64,000 bases of DNA from positions 6,324,001 to 6,388,000 of the forward strand of contig CAUJLY010000003.1 in assembly GCA_963281155.1 (NCBI GenBank), written 5' to 3'. Source of the stretch: Rhabditophanes sp. KR3021 (lineage: Eukaryota; Nematoda; Chromadorea; Rhabditida; Alloionematidae). The notes below the pieces were generated by a model, which was given only the letters and a program-made list of their open reading frames with translations, searched no databases and was not told the DNA's origin. Position 1 is the stretch's first letter. Each line of letters begins with the position of its first letter. The position numbers and the translations under genes were made by a program. Below are positions 15,956-28,800 of the stretch, in pieces.

Positions 15956-17528
15956 GTCAAGAAGTAATAATTCAATTCTTTACGTATTTCAAAAGCTTTT
16001 AAGTTAATAACATTCTTTGCCGTTGTTTTATCCCTTTTAAATTATGATCAGATAAAATATGTAAAAAATGATTTAATCAACAATAAAAGATGATTTCATA
16101 CGAACAAATTCGGCATATAATAGTACATATTGTACATAATCATTAAAACAATGCAATACTTTACCATCAAATAATAAATAATTAGATATCAGTTTACGAA
16201 ATCTATATATATTGAAGCACTAAAACTAATTAAACATTAATTATAAAATAATGTGAGTATTTTGTTTCAATAACAATTCCTAATTTTGTGATTAATCTGC
16301 TTTACCAGTAAAAAATCATATTTGATGCTATTATTATTCTCAAATTAATAAAACTTCCATTCCATCCTAATTAAAAGTAATATTATTATACATTTTGCTT
16401 ACAGGTCCTCTCTAGTAATAACTTTCTGTCACATATTTTGCAAAATTAATAATTTAGCATAGTGACGCTTAAAAGGATTATACATTTCACTTTGAGCATA
16501 TAAACATGAGATGTACTAAATGACACACTCACTCCATTATATCCTGTTCTTCCAATTGCCATCAAAAACCTTTTATATCAATTAATAATATTGGCAGTCA
16601 AAAATATCGTCTCTAAATTGAAAGTGCCATAGACATACACAAAAACCATCACACCATTATCATGATATGAATGACAAGGAGATAATTAAAATAATAACCA
16701 GGTTATTTAGAGGAGATATGTGGCAGAATTAGCAAAAAGCTAAATATATTTACGTTTTTATCATATTCATCCCCAAATATACACATTATTATACCTTGTT
16801 TGGCCAAATTGCTGCCATTTATCACATATTTTGATTTAATAAAATGAATCTTACTAATAAACGTAATGAATTATAACTAATAAACTACATTTTTTATAAC
16901 TAATAAGCTTCTTTTTTATCACTAACAAGCTTCTTTTTTATTAAATTTATGACCTTACAAATAAATGTCCCCATAAAGAGGTAAATATAAAAGTATATAT
17001 TACTTCTCATATATCACAATGACATGAAATAAATTACATAAAAGGTTGTAAAATAAACTTAGGCTTCTCCTTTACCATTCATAATTCAGCATATGTACTT
17101 TTCTTTTCATTAGTCAAAAAGACACTATTATTTTCCTTTATTAATGGTGAATATTTATAAAGTATAATGGACAATTTCTAATTTGTAAGCATATGTGATA
17201 TTAATAATAATATACTTTAAAGATATCTTAAACACAAATCCAATTTCCTTCAAAAGATCTTAACTCGATTTTAACATAAGCTAATCTTCTAATTTCCTCA
17301 CTTGTGAATACTAATTTTTTCCCCTTTCTTTACACATACACAATATCGAAATCAGACCTTTACCACATATCCGCCATAATTATTATGTTATCATTTACAG
17401 ATAAAAATAAAAGAGAAGACGTAAGTCTTTTTCACATATAACATCACCACCAATCATACTAAAAAATATATTTAATTGGAATCACAACTAACTTCAATTC
17501 AGCCCCAACTCTTTGTCTGGTCCTACTC
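15956..17528. other. Intergenic region upstream of the innexin
   Basis: AT-rich sequence with a three-copy minisatellite at 16876-16942. No gene is supported. Non-coding 5' exons of the innexin could lie at the right end. Confidence 0.5.
16876..16942. repeat. Three-copy minisatellite, 22-23-nt unit
   Basis: Copies start at 16876, 16899 and 16921. The second and third are near identical (ACTAAYAAGCTTCTTTTTTA plus AT and one variable base). The first is more diverged. Confidence 0.6.
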
Positions 17529-19635
17529 ATGTGGCAAAATACTGGACGGTAAGTTTAACTCCACTTTTTGAGATAAAATAAAACATAATAAAACAAAACA
17601 AAACTTCTACTTTTTTATAGTTTTCAATCCCTTTTGAGGTTCGTCTTTTTGTTCCTTTTTAATACATTTAGCTATTAATTGTATTCTTATCACTTGCCAA
17701 CAATAATACTTACTATAAATACTTAAGTATATTAAGAATAAGCTCTCGCATTACATATAAGAAACAAGTTTTGGTTTAGTAATAAATATATCCACAAGTT
17801 CCTCCCTTTATAAGAGACTCTACAAGACATTCAAAATTAATATCTTTTCTTAACTTCAACTTTCCAAATAATAACAAATTAATTCCAGCCATATCTTAAC
17901 AGGTACCACCAACATTCCCACTACCTCTGCTAAAGGAATGTTTTTTCAAGCTACATTGGCTCGCGCCTTTATTTCTTCACTTTCATTAAGGGGTGATGAT
18001 GATTTTGCGGATCGTTTGAACTATTATCATACGCCTGTTATGTTGGCTGTTGCATGTGTGTTGATATCTGCCAAACAGTATGGAGGAACTCCGATTGAAT
18101 GTTGGATTAATCCTCATTCCAAGGAGTCGATGGAGGAATACATTGAATCTTATTGCTGGATTCAGAATACTTATTGGGTGAGTAAATATTTTATCATTAA
18201 CTTTTTATTAGCAATCAACAATACTATTAATGATGTGTTTGTTTCAAGATACCAATGTATGAAAACATTCCAGACGACCATCGGACGCGTGAAGAGAAGC
18301 AGATTTCTTACTACCAGTGGGTACCCTTTGTGCTAATCGGTGAGTTGTGTGGTAAAACATTAACTAGTTACTATGTCTGGGCCTCAAAACATCTTGTAAA
18401 CTTATTTTTGCCCATTCTTTCAGCTGAAGCCCTAATGTTTGCCCTACCTTGCATGGTTTGGCGTCTAATGAATTGGCAGTCCGGAATAAACATTCAAAAC
18501 ATGGTCACTGCATCCATTGAAACAAAAGCCATTATGGACGAGGATGAAAAAGAAAAAGCCATTAATTCACTAGCCAATTCCTTCCTCGATTTTATTGATA
18601 TGCAAGATTACGATGGAGCTTGCTACAGAGAAACATCTCTCTTTGGCAAGTTTAAACTATCTCGCTTCCTGAGGGGCCACTACATTACTTGTTTGTATTT
18701 GAGTACAAAGTTAATTTATACGCTGAATATTGTGTGCCAGTTTATTATACTTAATGTTACCTTGAAGAGCGATGAGTATTTTTTGTTTGGAGTGCAGGTG
18801 TTGACGGATTTGTGGAACGGAAAGCCGTGGTCCGAGTCCGGCCATTTTCCAAGAGGCAAGTGAAGCATACCCAAAATGTAATGTATTCTTTTAGTGACGT
18901 TGTGTGATTTTGAGGTCAGGAATTTGGCGAATCTAAATAGGTATACGGTGCAGTGTGCTTTGCTGATTAATTTTATAAATGAAAAGGTCTTCGCCTTCTT
19001 TTGGATGTGGTATTTCGTATTAGCTATCATCACGATTGCTTCAACTGTCGTATGGACCGTCAACTGTACCTTTCATTCAGAAAAAATTGACTATATCCTC
19101 AAGTTTCTTCACATAGCTGATGGTACTGAAAGGAAAAGAAGTGCTAATGAAAATGCAAGGCATAAAGTTTATACGGAGTCTTTTGATAAATGTCCTATCA
19201 AAAGGCAAATTCAGCGAATCCTTCCGCCTTCCCAGCATTTGCTAGAACGGTTTGTCTTAGACTTTTTAAAATCAGATGGTGTTTTTGTATTGAGGTTGAT
19301 GTCAAATCATGCTGGAGACATCATTGTCATGAATATTGTCTTGAAAGTGTGGAAGGAATTTCAGGGCAGAAATTTCCATGAATTTATTCATTACGAAAAA
19401 GGCACTCAAGTTATTATTCATGCTAATAATGGCTCTGCGGAGATGTATGCAAATGATTTAACAAACCTCAATAAAAGAACAACAGAAGTTTGCTTAGACA
19501 CAATATCAAATCATACAAAAACGTAAGTATATCACTTAACTACTTTTATATTATCTACATTTCAGCAACATAGTCCCATCCTCATCTGTCAACAACAACG
19601 AAATGTACATGTCCACAATAGACCAATTAAACTAA
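17529..19635 (+). CDS. inx-19: Innexin gap-junction protein, INX-19/NSY-5 type
   Basis: Innexins form invertebrate gap junctions and hemichannels. INX-19 acts in neuronal coupling, including AWC asymmetry in C. elegans. Six exons are proposed: 17529-17548, 17889-18177, 18249-18339, 18424-18855, 18895-19522 and 19566-19635, all in phase, 509 residues. Diagnostic blocks include DDDFADRLNYY, LISAKQYGGTPIECW, ESYCWIQNTYW, ISYYQWVPFVLIAEALMF, SGHFPRVTLCDFEVR and NLNRYTVQCALLINFINEKV. Four membrane segments and the conserved extracellular cysteines are present. Exon 1 encodes MWQNTG, like the MWQN start of C. elegans INX-19. A second start at 17938 (MFFQATLARAF) could serve a shorter isoform. The intron at 18856-18894 is GC-AG. 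The C-terminal tail is short and diverged. Confidence 0.92.
18856..18894 (+). other. inx-19: GC-AG intron in the innexin gene
   Basis: The exon ends CCAAGAG and the intron begins GCAAGTG, ending TTCTTTTAG. Removing these 39 nt restores GHFPRVTLCDFEV, a conserved innexin stretch. Reading through gives a stop after three codons. GCAAGT is the usual consensus for the rare GC donor class. Confidence 0.85.
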
Positions 19636-19832
19636 ACCAACTAACATTGTAAAACTTTTATTATTAAAAATGCAATTACTTATTCATTTATATTATCTAT
19701 ACGATAGACAGATAGATCTTATTAAAATCAAAATATATTATTTGTAAAAAAATTAATAAGCTTCTTTTGCCCACATGCAATTAGACTTTCCCGTACTATT
19801 GAAGGTTCACCAACCATTTTTCCACCTTAACT

Positions 19833-22800
19833 TTATTTTTTTTTGGTTTTTGTTGTTACTGTTTCGGATTTGGAAACTAGTGACATTAGTTGTTTGGAGG
19901 AGGTCGTTGGGTTGGAGGAGGGTTGTTGAGTGTTGTCGGAATGATTGTGGAACAGGAAGTGAGTGCCGAGTTTGTGGTTCTTGCTGAGAGCTGATGCCGA
20001 ACGAGTCAAGTCTGACCGACTTGAGGACAAATGGGGTCTGAGGCCATCTTTGGAATGAGATAAGGGCTTGCTGATTGGCTGTTCGTAAATTCCTGGGCCT
20101 GGCAATCCCGTCATTTCCGGATCAGGTGTTAACGGCGACGTAGGAAAGTCCGAGTCTGAGTAGATTGTATTCGAAGGATTTCCACGATTCTTATAAGCTG
20201 CCAGCCATTTCTCATCAATATCTGCTTCCCTCAGCAAGATCGTCTGTTCCCTCTTCTTATGCGCTTCTTCGTGCTCTTCTATTAGTTTTCTACATGCTTC
20301 CTCTCTCTCCTCGACTCGTTTCCTGCAAGCTTCTTCTCTTTCCTCTGCTTCACGAGTCCACTTTTCCTGCATGATGTAAAACTTCCTTTCCCTCTCGAAG
20401 ACTTCATTATTCTTAGTTCTCAACTTTTCCATTTCATCAGTATTTGAGAAAAAGTCAGCGCCCTTAGAGTTCTTAATAGCTTCTTTTTGGAGTTCAGCCT
20501 TCGCTAAATCATTTCGGAGTTTGATTAGTTCACTGCGCATCAAGATATTTTCACTCAACACCATTTCAGCTGCCTTTCTAGAAGCATCTCCTTTAATGGC
20601 AGCGAAAGTTGCCAAGTCCCCAGAAGTTGGATAAATGCCTCTTAATTCTGATTTGATCTCAGGGACAGTTGTGTGTCTTCTGATTTTATCAACAATATCC
20701 TTTCTCCTAGCCTTATCGCCTTCTCCACCGTAAGTCGAAACTCTCTTTACGCACTTGCCTCTCGAACTCGAGCAATCAGAATCGTCTGAATCATCCTTTC
20801 CAAAAATACCATTCCACGAATCAAACAACGCCTTTACATCCTCTTTCTCTAACTTCTTCATGACAGCCACATACTCTTCTCCATCTGTAATCTTAACCCT
20901 GTTCAGTTCATCGAATTTATCATATAAAGCCTGCATTGTTTTAAGTGGAATCTGTCTTGCTTTGGCAAAAGGCATAGTAACAATATGTTTCTTCAGTTCT
21001 TGAAACCAACTTATTCTGTCCACCACATACTTTCCAAAGATCTCATCATCTAATTGGCGTTTGGCAAACAGTTTTTCTGTAACTGCCCACCAAATATTGT
21101 ATTTTTGAAGAGTTTCCCCATCTAGGCCAAATGAATGCAAATCAGTTGCGGAGGTGTTTGTAAGGACTCGATCCATGTAACATCCCGTTGCATTATTGGG
21201 TGCTTTACGGACATAACCGATTGGCTGTTTTTTGGCTGTCAATAGTGCGGTGGTCCATTGTTCTAAATCTGCTTTGTTGCTGAAGGAGACAGTGGTCATG
21301 TCCATGTTGGCCTTGTCGTTGTAGACGATAGCTATTGAATTTTGCCTTTCAATGACACGAACTAAGGTCTTTTCGATGCCAAAGATGGCTTGATGTTGGT
21401 CGAGATCGAAAAAGTAAACTTTGCTGTTTTTGCAAAGGAAGAAGACGAGGATGTCGTCGAACAGAACCAGTATAAGGTCATTTTTTGAACCATTCAAGGC
21501 TTTGTAAGTAACTTTGCCGATGCACAGTACTTTACGAGGGTCATTTGGATCTTGGAACAGTAAATCATGAAGAGTAAAGGTTGCTCCCTCAAACTGTCCA
21601 ACAGAATTTCTATCAACGGATTGTCTGATCGAGTCCCACCGTTTGTTGATTTCACATTTGTTTAGATCGTCATCGACTTGAGATGTTAATTGTCTCGCTG
21701 CCTCGGCTGCTAATCCAGCTTCTTCCTTCAACATTTCGTTTTTCTCAGCCTTCATAATGGCATCTAACAGAAGTGGGTATTTGGTAAGGCGATGAGCAAC
21801 CAAATCCAGACAACTTTTAAAGTCCTTAGCTTTGTATTTAGGATCCGAGTCATACCGATGAACATAGTCCTTAAATTTCTGACTCTTAGTCTTGTTAAAA
21901 TTGAATAACCTTTTGGATTCTTCTTTGGACGAACAGAAATCAGTGTATGCTTTAATCACATTACCAATTACTGCTTCATTTTTCATTTCTCCCAACACAA
22001 TATCCGAGATGGTATCAATAACCACATTTTCCTCCATCCTATTTTTCAATTTTTGACATAATTCAAGGTGAAACTTGAGCAGAGTTTCGATGACAGCTGG
22101 CGCAATAAAAGGCATATCTGTATCATTAACAAAGATCCTTTCCTTTTTTAAGTTAGCATAGAAGTATTGCTGCAGTATAATAAGCACATAACAATGATTC
22201 CTTTCCGTAGATATAAATTCGCGAATAATATTCTGTTTCTTTGATTCACTAGTGCTTAATTTTTTACATGCAGGCATTTTACGCCAACTAATATCTTCGG
22301 GAGCCCAACTTGAGAAGAGATGTGCCCATCTCTCGCATTGGAGCATCTCCTCACCTATCACCGCCATCTTTTGTTCAATGAAACTTGATGAAACTGAGAT
22401 TTTGTGTTCACTAATAGATGTTCTAGAATCTCTTTGCTTTGCTTTCAGTGAACCAGTCGGAGTAATGGCTTGGCCTATTGCTGATTTCATCGCATCTGGT
22501 AATCCTGAAATAAACAAATCATCAATGTTGCATCCAATAAAGATTTTGGACTGTTCATGTTATTGTGTGTCACAACATTCGTCTGAGATTGGTTGGAAAG
22601 AAGGTTGCTCATATATTTTATTTGATGAGTTAGTGCACACTTTATCAAATAACCAAGGTAAAGCTAATACCAACTAAAATGCAAAGCACTCTTGCTTTCA
22701 AAAAGATGGGTAAAAACCAACGATCATATAAAATAACTTTTGGTAGCAAAATTAATATTTCACAATAATTACAAATAAAGTATGACACACAATAACATAG

Positions 22801-25800
22801 CCCATCAAAAAATAATTTTACTATTATCAATGTCAACAGAAGAAGCCTTGACCATTTTAGTCTTTTCTCGGCAATATTTTCTTTCAGAAATTCTCTTCAC
22901 AATCTTATGTCTAATAAAATCTTCAAGAAAACCAAATGAAGAATATTTGGGTGCTTTTTTGACCCCACCAAAAAAGAATGAAGGATCGTCGTGTTTGGTT
23001 GTCATTATTTTAGGATCAACCTTAATCTTTTGATTGCCGTTGTCATAGGACAGAGTAGTGGTATTTAAGGAGACCGAGTCAAGGTTGTTGTTGCAGATGA
23101 CCCCGGTTGGAACGTAAGCTGGCGTTGAGAAAAGGAAAAAAGAGTCGGGAGGTGAAGGAGCTAAGGAGTTGTAATATGCTTCTAGGGGACAATAAGCTGA
23201 GTTGGGAGAATCTAAATAGCAGACGTAGACGTCGTTTTCAAGACGACACAGGTTGCGTGGCTCGGAAAAGCCGGGCTTCAGTTTAGGTTCTAGCTTTAGG
23301 GATTCGAGGCTTATTGGCTTTCCTTGCCATTTTGCTAAGTCAGGTAAACTAAGCCATTTTCTGTCTAAAGGTAATCTGACAGTTGATTTATCCTCTAATA
23401 ACTGCCTTAATGATGTCAGGAAGAAATCATTTTCTTCATCTAACCCTCCAAGGACATCAATTTTTTGTTTCCTATGATGCTTAAATATTTTTTGGTTCAA
23501 AGCCGAAGGCTCAACCACAGCTGCTGACCATCTACGTCCAAGATTATCTGCACTTATTTTGCCCATTTTTAAGAATAGTCAGTTATAGGTAGAAGAATGA
23601 ATGTAAAATCGAAAATACAACTAATGTATCTACACAAATTTTTTAGACTCCCCAACATTTTTCTATTCTTTCATATAAACAAAAAATTGTTGCCTCATAA
23701 CATTTTGTTTTAAATATTGTTGATGATGACAACGTCTTTTGAAATGTCATTTAGTCGAAACATACCTTCGATAAGATTGGAACCGATAGCTTGCAACTCA
23801 ACAGACGACTTATTTTTTTTGGCTTCAGGTAAAGTCGAGTAGCGATGATCTCCTGCCGAGACTTCTTTTAATGATGCAGTGATGCGAGAGGAGGTAGCTC
23901 CTGAAATCGTTGCTGGTTTAGGAGCCCCTGTTTGTTTTATCAAACTCGTGACAGGATCCTTCTGTTGCTATAACACACGTTTAAATTAAACTCCACTCAA
24001 CCCCCAAACATACCTTAAATTTATTAAACAACGAAAAGGCTCCCGTCTTAGCTGGCTTCACAATACTCTTATCCTTCCCAACCAGCTTCCCCTTACTCCC
24101 ATTCTTGGTAACTCCTCCTTGCAAAGTCCTAAATTTGGATGTAAAATTTTGTCTCTTAAAGGCATGCTTCAAATTATCTAATATAGGACTAAAAAAGACA
24201 GGGCATAACACAAAAAATAAGGACAAACACAAAACAATATGTATAATTAATTCATAAACTTACGATTCATCCACAACGACTTTGGTTAAATTACCCTTAT
24301 TATTTGAATTCAACTGATGAGTAACTTCATCTGGGATAAAGGAAAATTTTCGGGCGCCATTAAAGTTAGATGGGCCTGGTAATCCTTCGAATTCGGCATC
24401 AACTTCATTGATACCGTCACTGAGATCTGCTAAATTACATGTACTTGAAGAAAGGTATTGTTTAGGTGATTTGAAAGAGCTTTCAAAAATTTGACTTCTG
24501 CATTTTTCGTCTCTTTTGTTGAAGAGACTTGGCTTAGTTGAAGCTGTGCGGAGGAGTTCTGACAAATCAGGCGAGTGAGAGGGCTCATCTATTGAGACTG
24601 ATGGAATCATCACACTTCCATTGGGACGTCCAGGCAAGGAAGGTGCTTTGGCTTCTGGTTCGTCAGGACAATCGAAGTGCCCATTCTCGAGGGTGTTGCC
24701 TAGGGACTTTATATCAATTAGACTATAAGTCTGGTCTGTATCGGAGTGTGGAGATTTAATGTCTTCAAAACTAGCTTCATCTCCCGAAGAATCTTCCAGC
24801 ATACACATATTATCTGAGGATTCTTGATTAATAATAGGGGACCTCTGTCCATTCCTGACAAAAGTCGAGTCCAACGACTTCGAAGGACCATGCATCGACA
24901 TAATGGGCCTCGTCTGTAATTCTTGTTGCTCCAAAGCAGGCGTTGACATCGTCAATGAATCTTTAAACAAAGTATCTGAATAATGGCCCGAAATAGTACG
25001 CAACTTTCTTCTAGGAAAAGACCGTTTCAAAGAGGATTGATCTAAAAAAAATGATTAAACTTATTTGTTTATGGTTGGTAATTTGAGTCTTTTAAACATT
25101 AAATTTAACGACTAAACTTTAAATATAAACAAACCTTCTATATCTAAATTTTCTTCCTCTTCAGTCAAAACTTCTGAACTGAGGTAGGAAGTTTTCGATG
25201 ATTCACCTCTTGACAAAGACCTGGAGTAGGTGAGTTTGGTGGTGGTTGTTGTGTTGGTTGCACCTATTCGCCGTCCTCCGAATTTGGGGTTTTTCTTGTA
25301 TCTGACGGATGCTTTTCTTATCCAGGGATTGGCCTCGGGCTCTTGGTAGGGAGGTGGAGGGTTCGAATAAATAGTATTATTAGATGGAAGCTGAGGAAAC
25401 GGATTGTTTCGAGGAAATGGCGTGGAAATATTGAGATTTGACGAGTGTAAGTCGGAGAATGTATGACTAAAATGAATTATAGTGATTAATAGTTAATACG
25501 TTTCTAGAGGCATCATTTTTTATTGAATATAAATGCATGTAATATAGCATGAAAAAGTCGAAAGAAATGTGTTGTTAAAGGTAATATGAGCTGTCTTATA
25601 ACGAATCAAAGTGGACAGTTGATGGACTGACTAAGATCGACAGATGGTCAACAAAACGTCTTTTTTGGTTTAGAATATGTGTATGTTTGGCATAACGTGG
25701 TATGTGTACATCAAACTGATCAATGCAATTTAAATAAATGCATTCAATTAAATATTTCATCTTATGTCTTTTTTATGCTTAACCATCGTATTTATCTGAA

Positions 25801-28800
25801 AGGAGTTCATTTATAAGATACACTGCAAGAAGTAACGTAATGTAGGGGAAGAGTTAATAAAGTGCATAAATATAAATTTCCTCAATTCAATTTTGTATTA
25901 TCCACTTGATGGAAAGCGCACTAGTGAATATGCAGATTTTTTGATCAGTCTATCTATATCTTAAGATCAATTTTTGTGGTAGTAATACAGATACTGTCTA
26001 ACTTTCTTTTTGTTTTAAAAGAGTATAAATAATGAGTGAGATATAAAAATGAACTTATAATGGCATTATATGAGAAGAATGTTATGTAGTAGAGGACGAT
26101 TAGAACGTCTTTGATCAAATCAAATATTATACATTGGGTAAAAGTTTTGCCAATAAATAGTACAACATTGGAAAGGTTCTTTTTGATTTGTTGAGGGTTA
26201 TAGCAGTACCCTCAAACAAAGGAAAAAATCGTTCTACTACATCATACTTTTGAGAATAAGAAGAGAAGATGGTTGTGTTGTATAAGTGTTGTAGTATCAA
26301 AATGTTGTTTAATAGTATAAGTTAAAATGTGATTATATTTTTGCATCGGCATACATATATCACAAATTGAACGTAATCATTAAAAAAAGCAAATGTATAA
26401 ATAAAATATGTATTCATTACATTTTTATACATTAAAGAGGATATGTTACAAAAATAGTAAACTTTTGACTTAAATAATATTATAGTATTATATTGAAGAT
26501 GGTGTATGTAGATGTGCGAGTAACTATTATGCATAATTTGTACATTAATGCAGACTTTTGTAAAAGGTGTCACAAACATTGATACTTTTGTTTTTGGTTG
26601 AAGCATGCATTTGGAGCTTGAGGTAGAAGTGGTGATATGAATGATACTCTCTTATGTTATTATAATATAAGTATGTATGTGTCTACTGGAAGGATTTATA
26701 TTTGTATATCACGAAGGTACCAGGAACTTAAAATTAAATTATATACATGAGAATGTGTCAAAAAAATGGTAACAGATGTTTGATGGGACATTACACTTAA
26801 ACTTTACTAATATCTTTTGTGGATATGGTGTAAAAACCTGCTTTTCTACTAATGTTAGCAATTTAAATGTGCGATTAATACAGATATTGTCTGATTAATA
26901 CAGGTAATTTATGATTTATACAGATAGTTTATACAAATAAATAACGTTCAAGCATGCGTATAAGAAAGATCTTTTGTGTGTGAATTAGATTGAAGTTTGT
27001 CTAGTATCTAAAATTGTGCGACAATAGTCAATTAGTGAAGTTGGAAATAAAGTGATGTATCCTATACACGCTTACACTACTCACTATATTATACTTTGGA
27101 TGTTGAGAAAATTAATTTTTATTAAAAAAGATCCTTTTGTTTGAAGGAAATTATGATAGTAAGTATACATCAAATATTTATGTGATATTATATCAAAATT
27201 GATATATCATATAATAGTATAACAGAAATTAAGTAGAAAATAAAAGGCGTCATAATGTTAAAATCTGGTTTCAGGTATATTATAAATTTTTTGTATGTGA
27301 TATGTAAGCTTTAGTATGTTTGAAAAATGATGGTTGAAAAAAGAAATTAATGAATATAAAGTATATGTCTTATATAATACTTCATTAAGATAGAACAATG
27401 GAGATATAAAAGTGTGTGAGTGTTTATTTATTCGAGATAGAAGTTCTATTTTTTGTTTGATAAAGATAATTATTTATTGTATGTCAGAACTTTTGAAATA
27501 TTTTTTCGTTGAAAACCATTCCCTTAAAGGGAGCAGATTTTTGTAGTTTTCGACATTTTCTACTTTGTTAAATAATGGAAAAAGAAAGTATAAGTTTGAG
27601 AATATAAAATGGCATGCTAATAAATGTGATTTATAAAGAAAACAAAAAATTTGCTACATCAAATAATAATAATTAGAGTGTATAAGCCTATGGTACACCT
27701 TTTTTGTCATCAACAAACCCTTAAACATAAAAAATGAGATGTGGTTGCGTTTAAGTAAAAAAGCAAATAATAGGTTACAATTGTTGTAAGCTCAATTTTA
27801 CAACTTCTAATTAAGTAACCAAAATAAAGTGAAAGGTAATTGTTAGGCAAGACGGATATATTCATACAAAATATAAATACATATCATTTATAAGATGCAA
27901 GAACATGATACTATATCACTACATTTTGAAGACAAAAATTGTTTATAAACATGCATCATTTTATGATCATTAAATTATCGAGACAAAATTTATTATTAAA
28001 GTTGACAAGTAATTAGGGAATTAAGTAATGGAGTGATGTTCACAAAAAACAAGAAAAAACATTTTTTGTCAATTATTTGTTGATGGATGTTTGGTGATAG
28101 AAAGTCATATGTTTTTTCTATTTTTTAAAAAGGTAACAAAAATAGAGAAATCTTTATTATATTTATGATATCGGTAAAGAATCTCCTAAATTGCGAAGTA
28201 ATGAAGGTACTTATAATTGACATTTAATTGTTATTTGTTGTTTGGATTTAAAATATGTGAGAAGGTAATTTTTTATCAGATTATTATGCAGTTGGAATGC
28301 ATTTAAAAATGTTATTATTAATATGTTATGTCCGTGTCTACAATAAGTATATCCATAATATCATTGTCACAAAAATACTATTAATTGTTACCTTTTTCTA
28401 AAAAGGCACATATTTTAATATCATGCACCGATGTACTATCTATAGAAGTATTAATAAACATATCTTTCAAAACAGTGCCAAAACATGGAAAGAGAAAAAT
28501 AGGTGACTGTTTGGGTAAAAGGCTCCGCCATAAACAAGCATCAAACCGTTTTGATTTAGCGCTATCTTCCAACGCAAAAGATCGAGCCATCTCAACAAAT
28601 TGTTAAGTATTGAATAAATTTGATTGTTTAAGGGCTATATAAATAGATATATTTATATGGAGACATAAACATATACATATTCAACTATGGTAAGACATTT
28701 TTTATATTCGTTCCGATAAAAATGAAATATTTTTTGATTTGGTGATAGAAAAGGTAATAAAAAATAAGACATATCCATATTAAGTAGATTTAAAAAGAGA

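Noticed and set aside
20755..21003. Plus-strand ORFs opposite the RhoGEF exon
   Set aside because: They mirror the codons of a well-supported DH-PH exon and have no features of their own.
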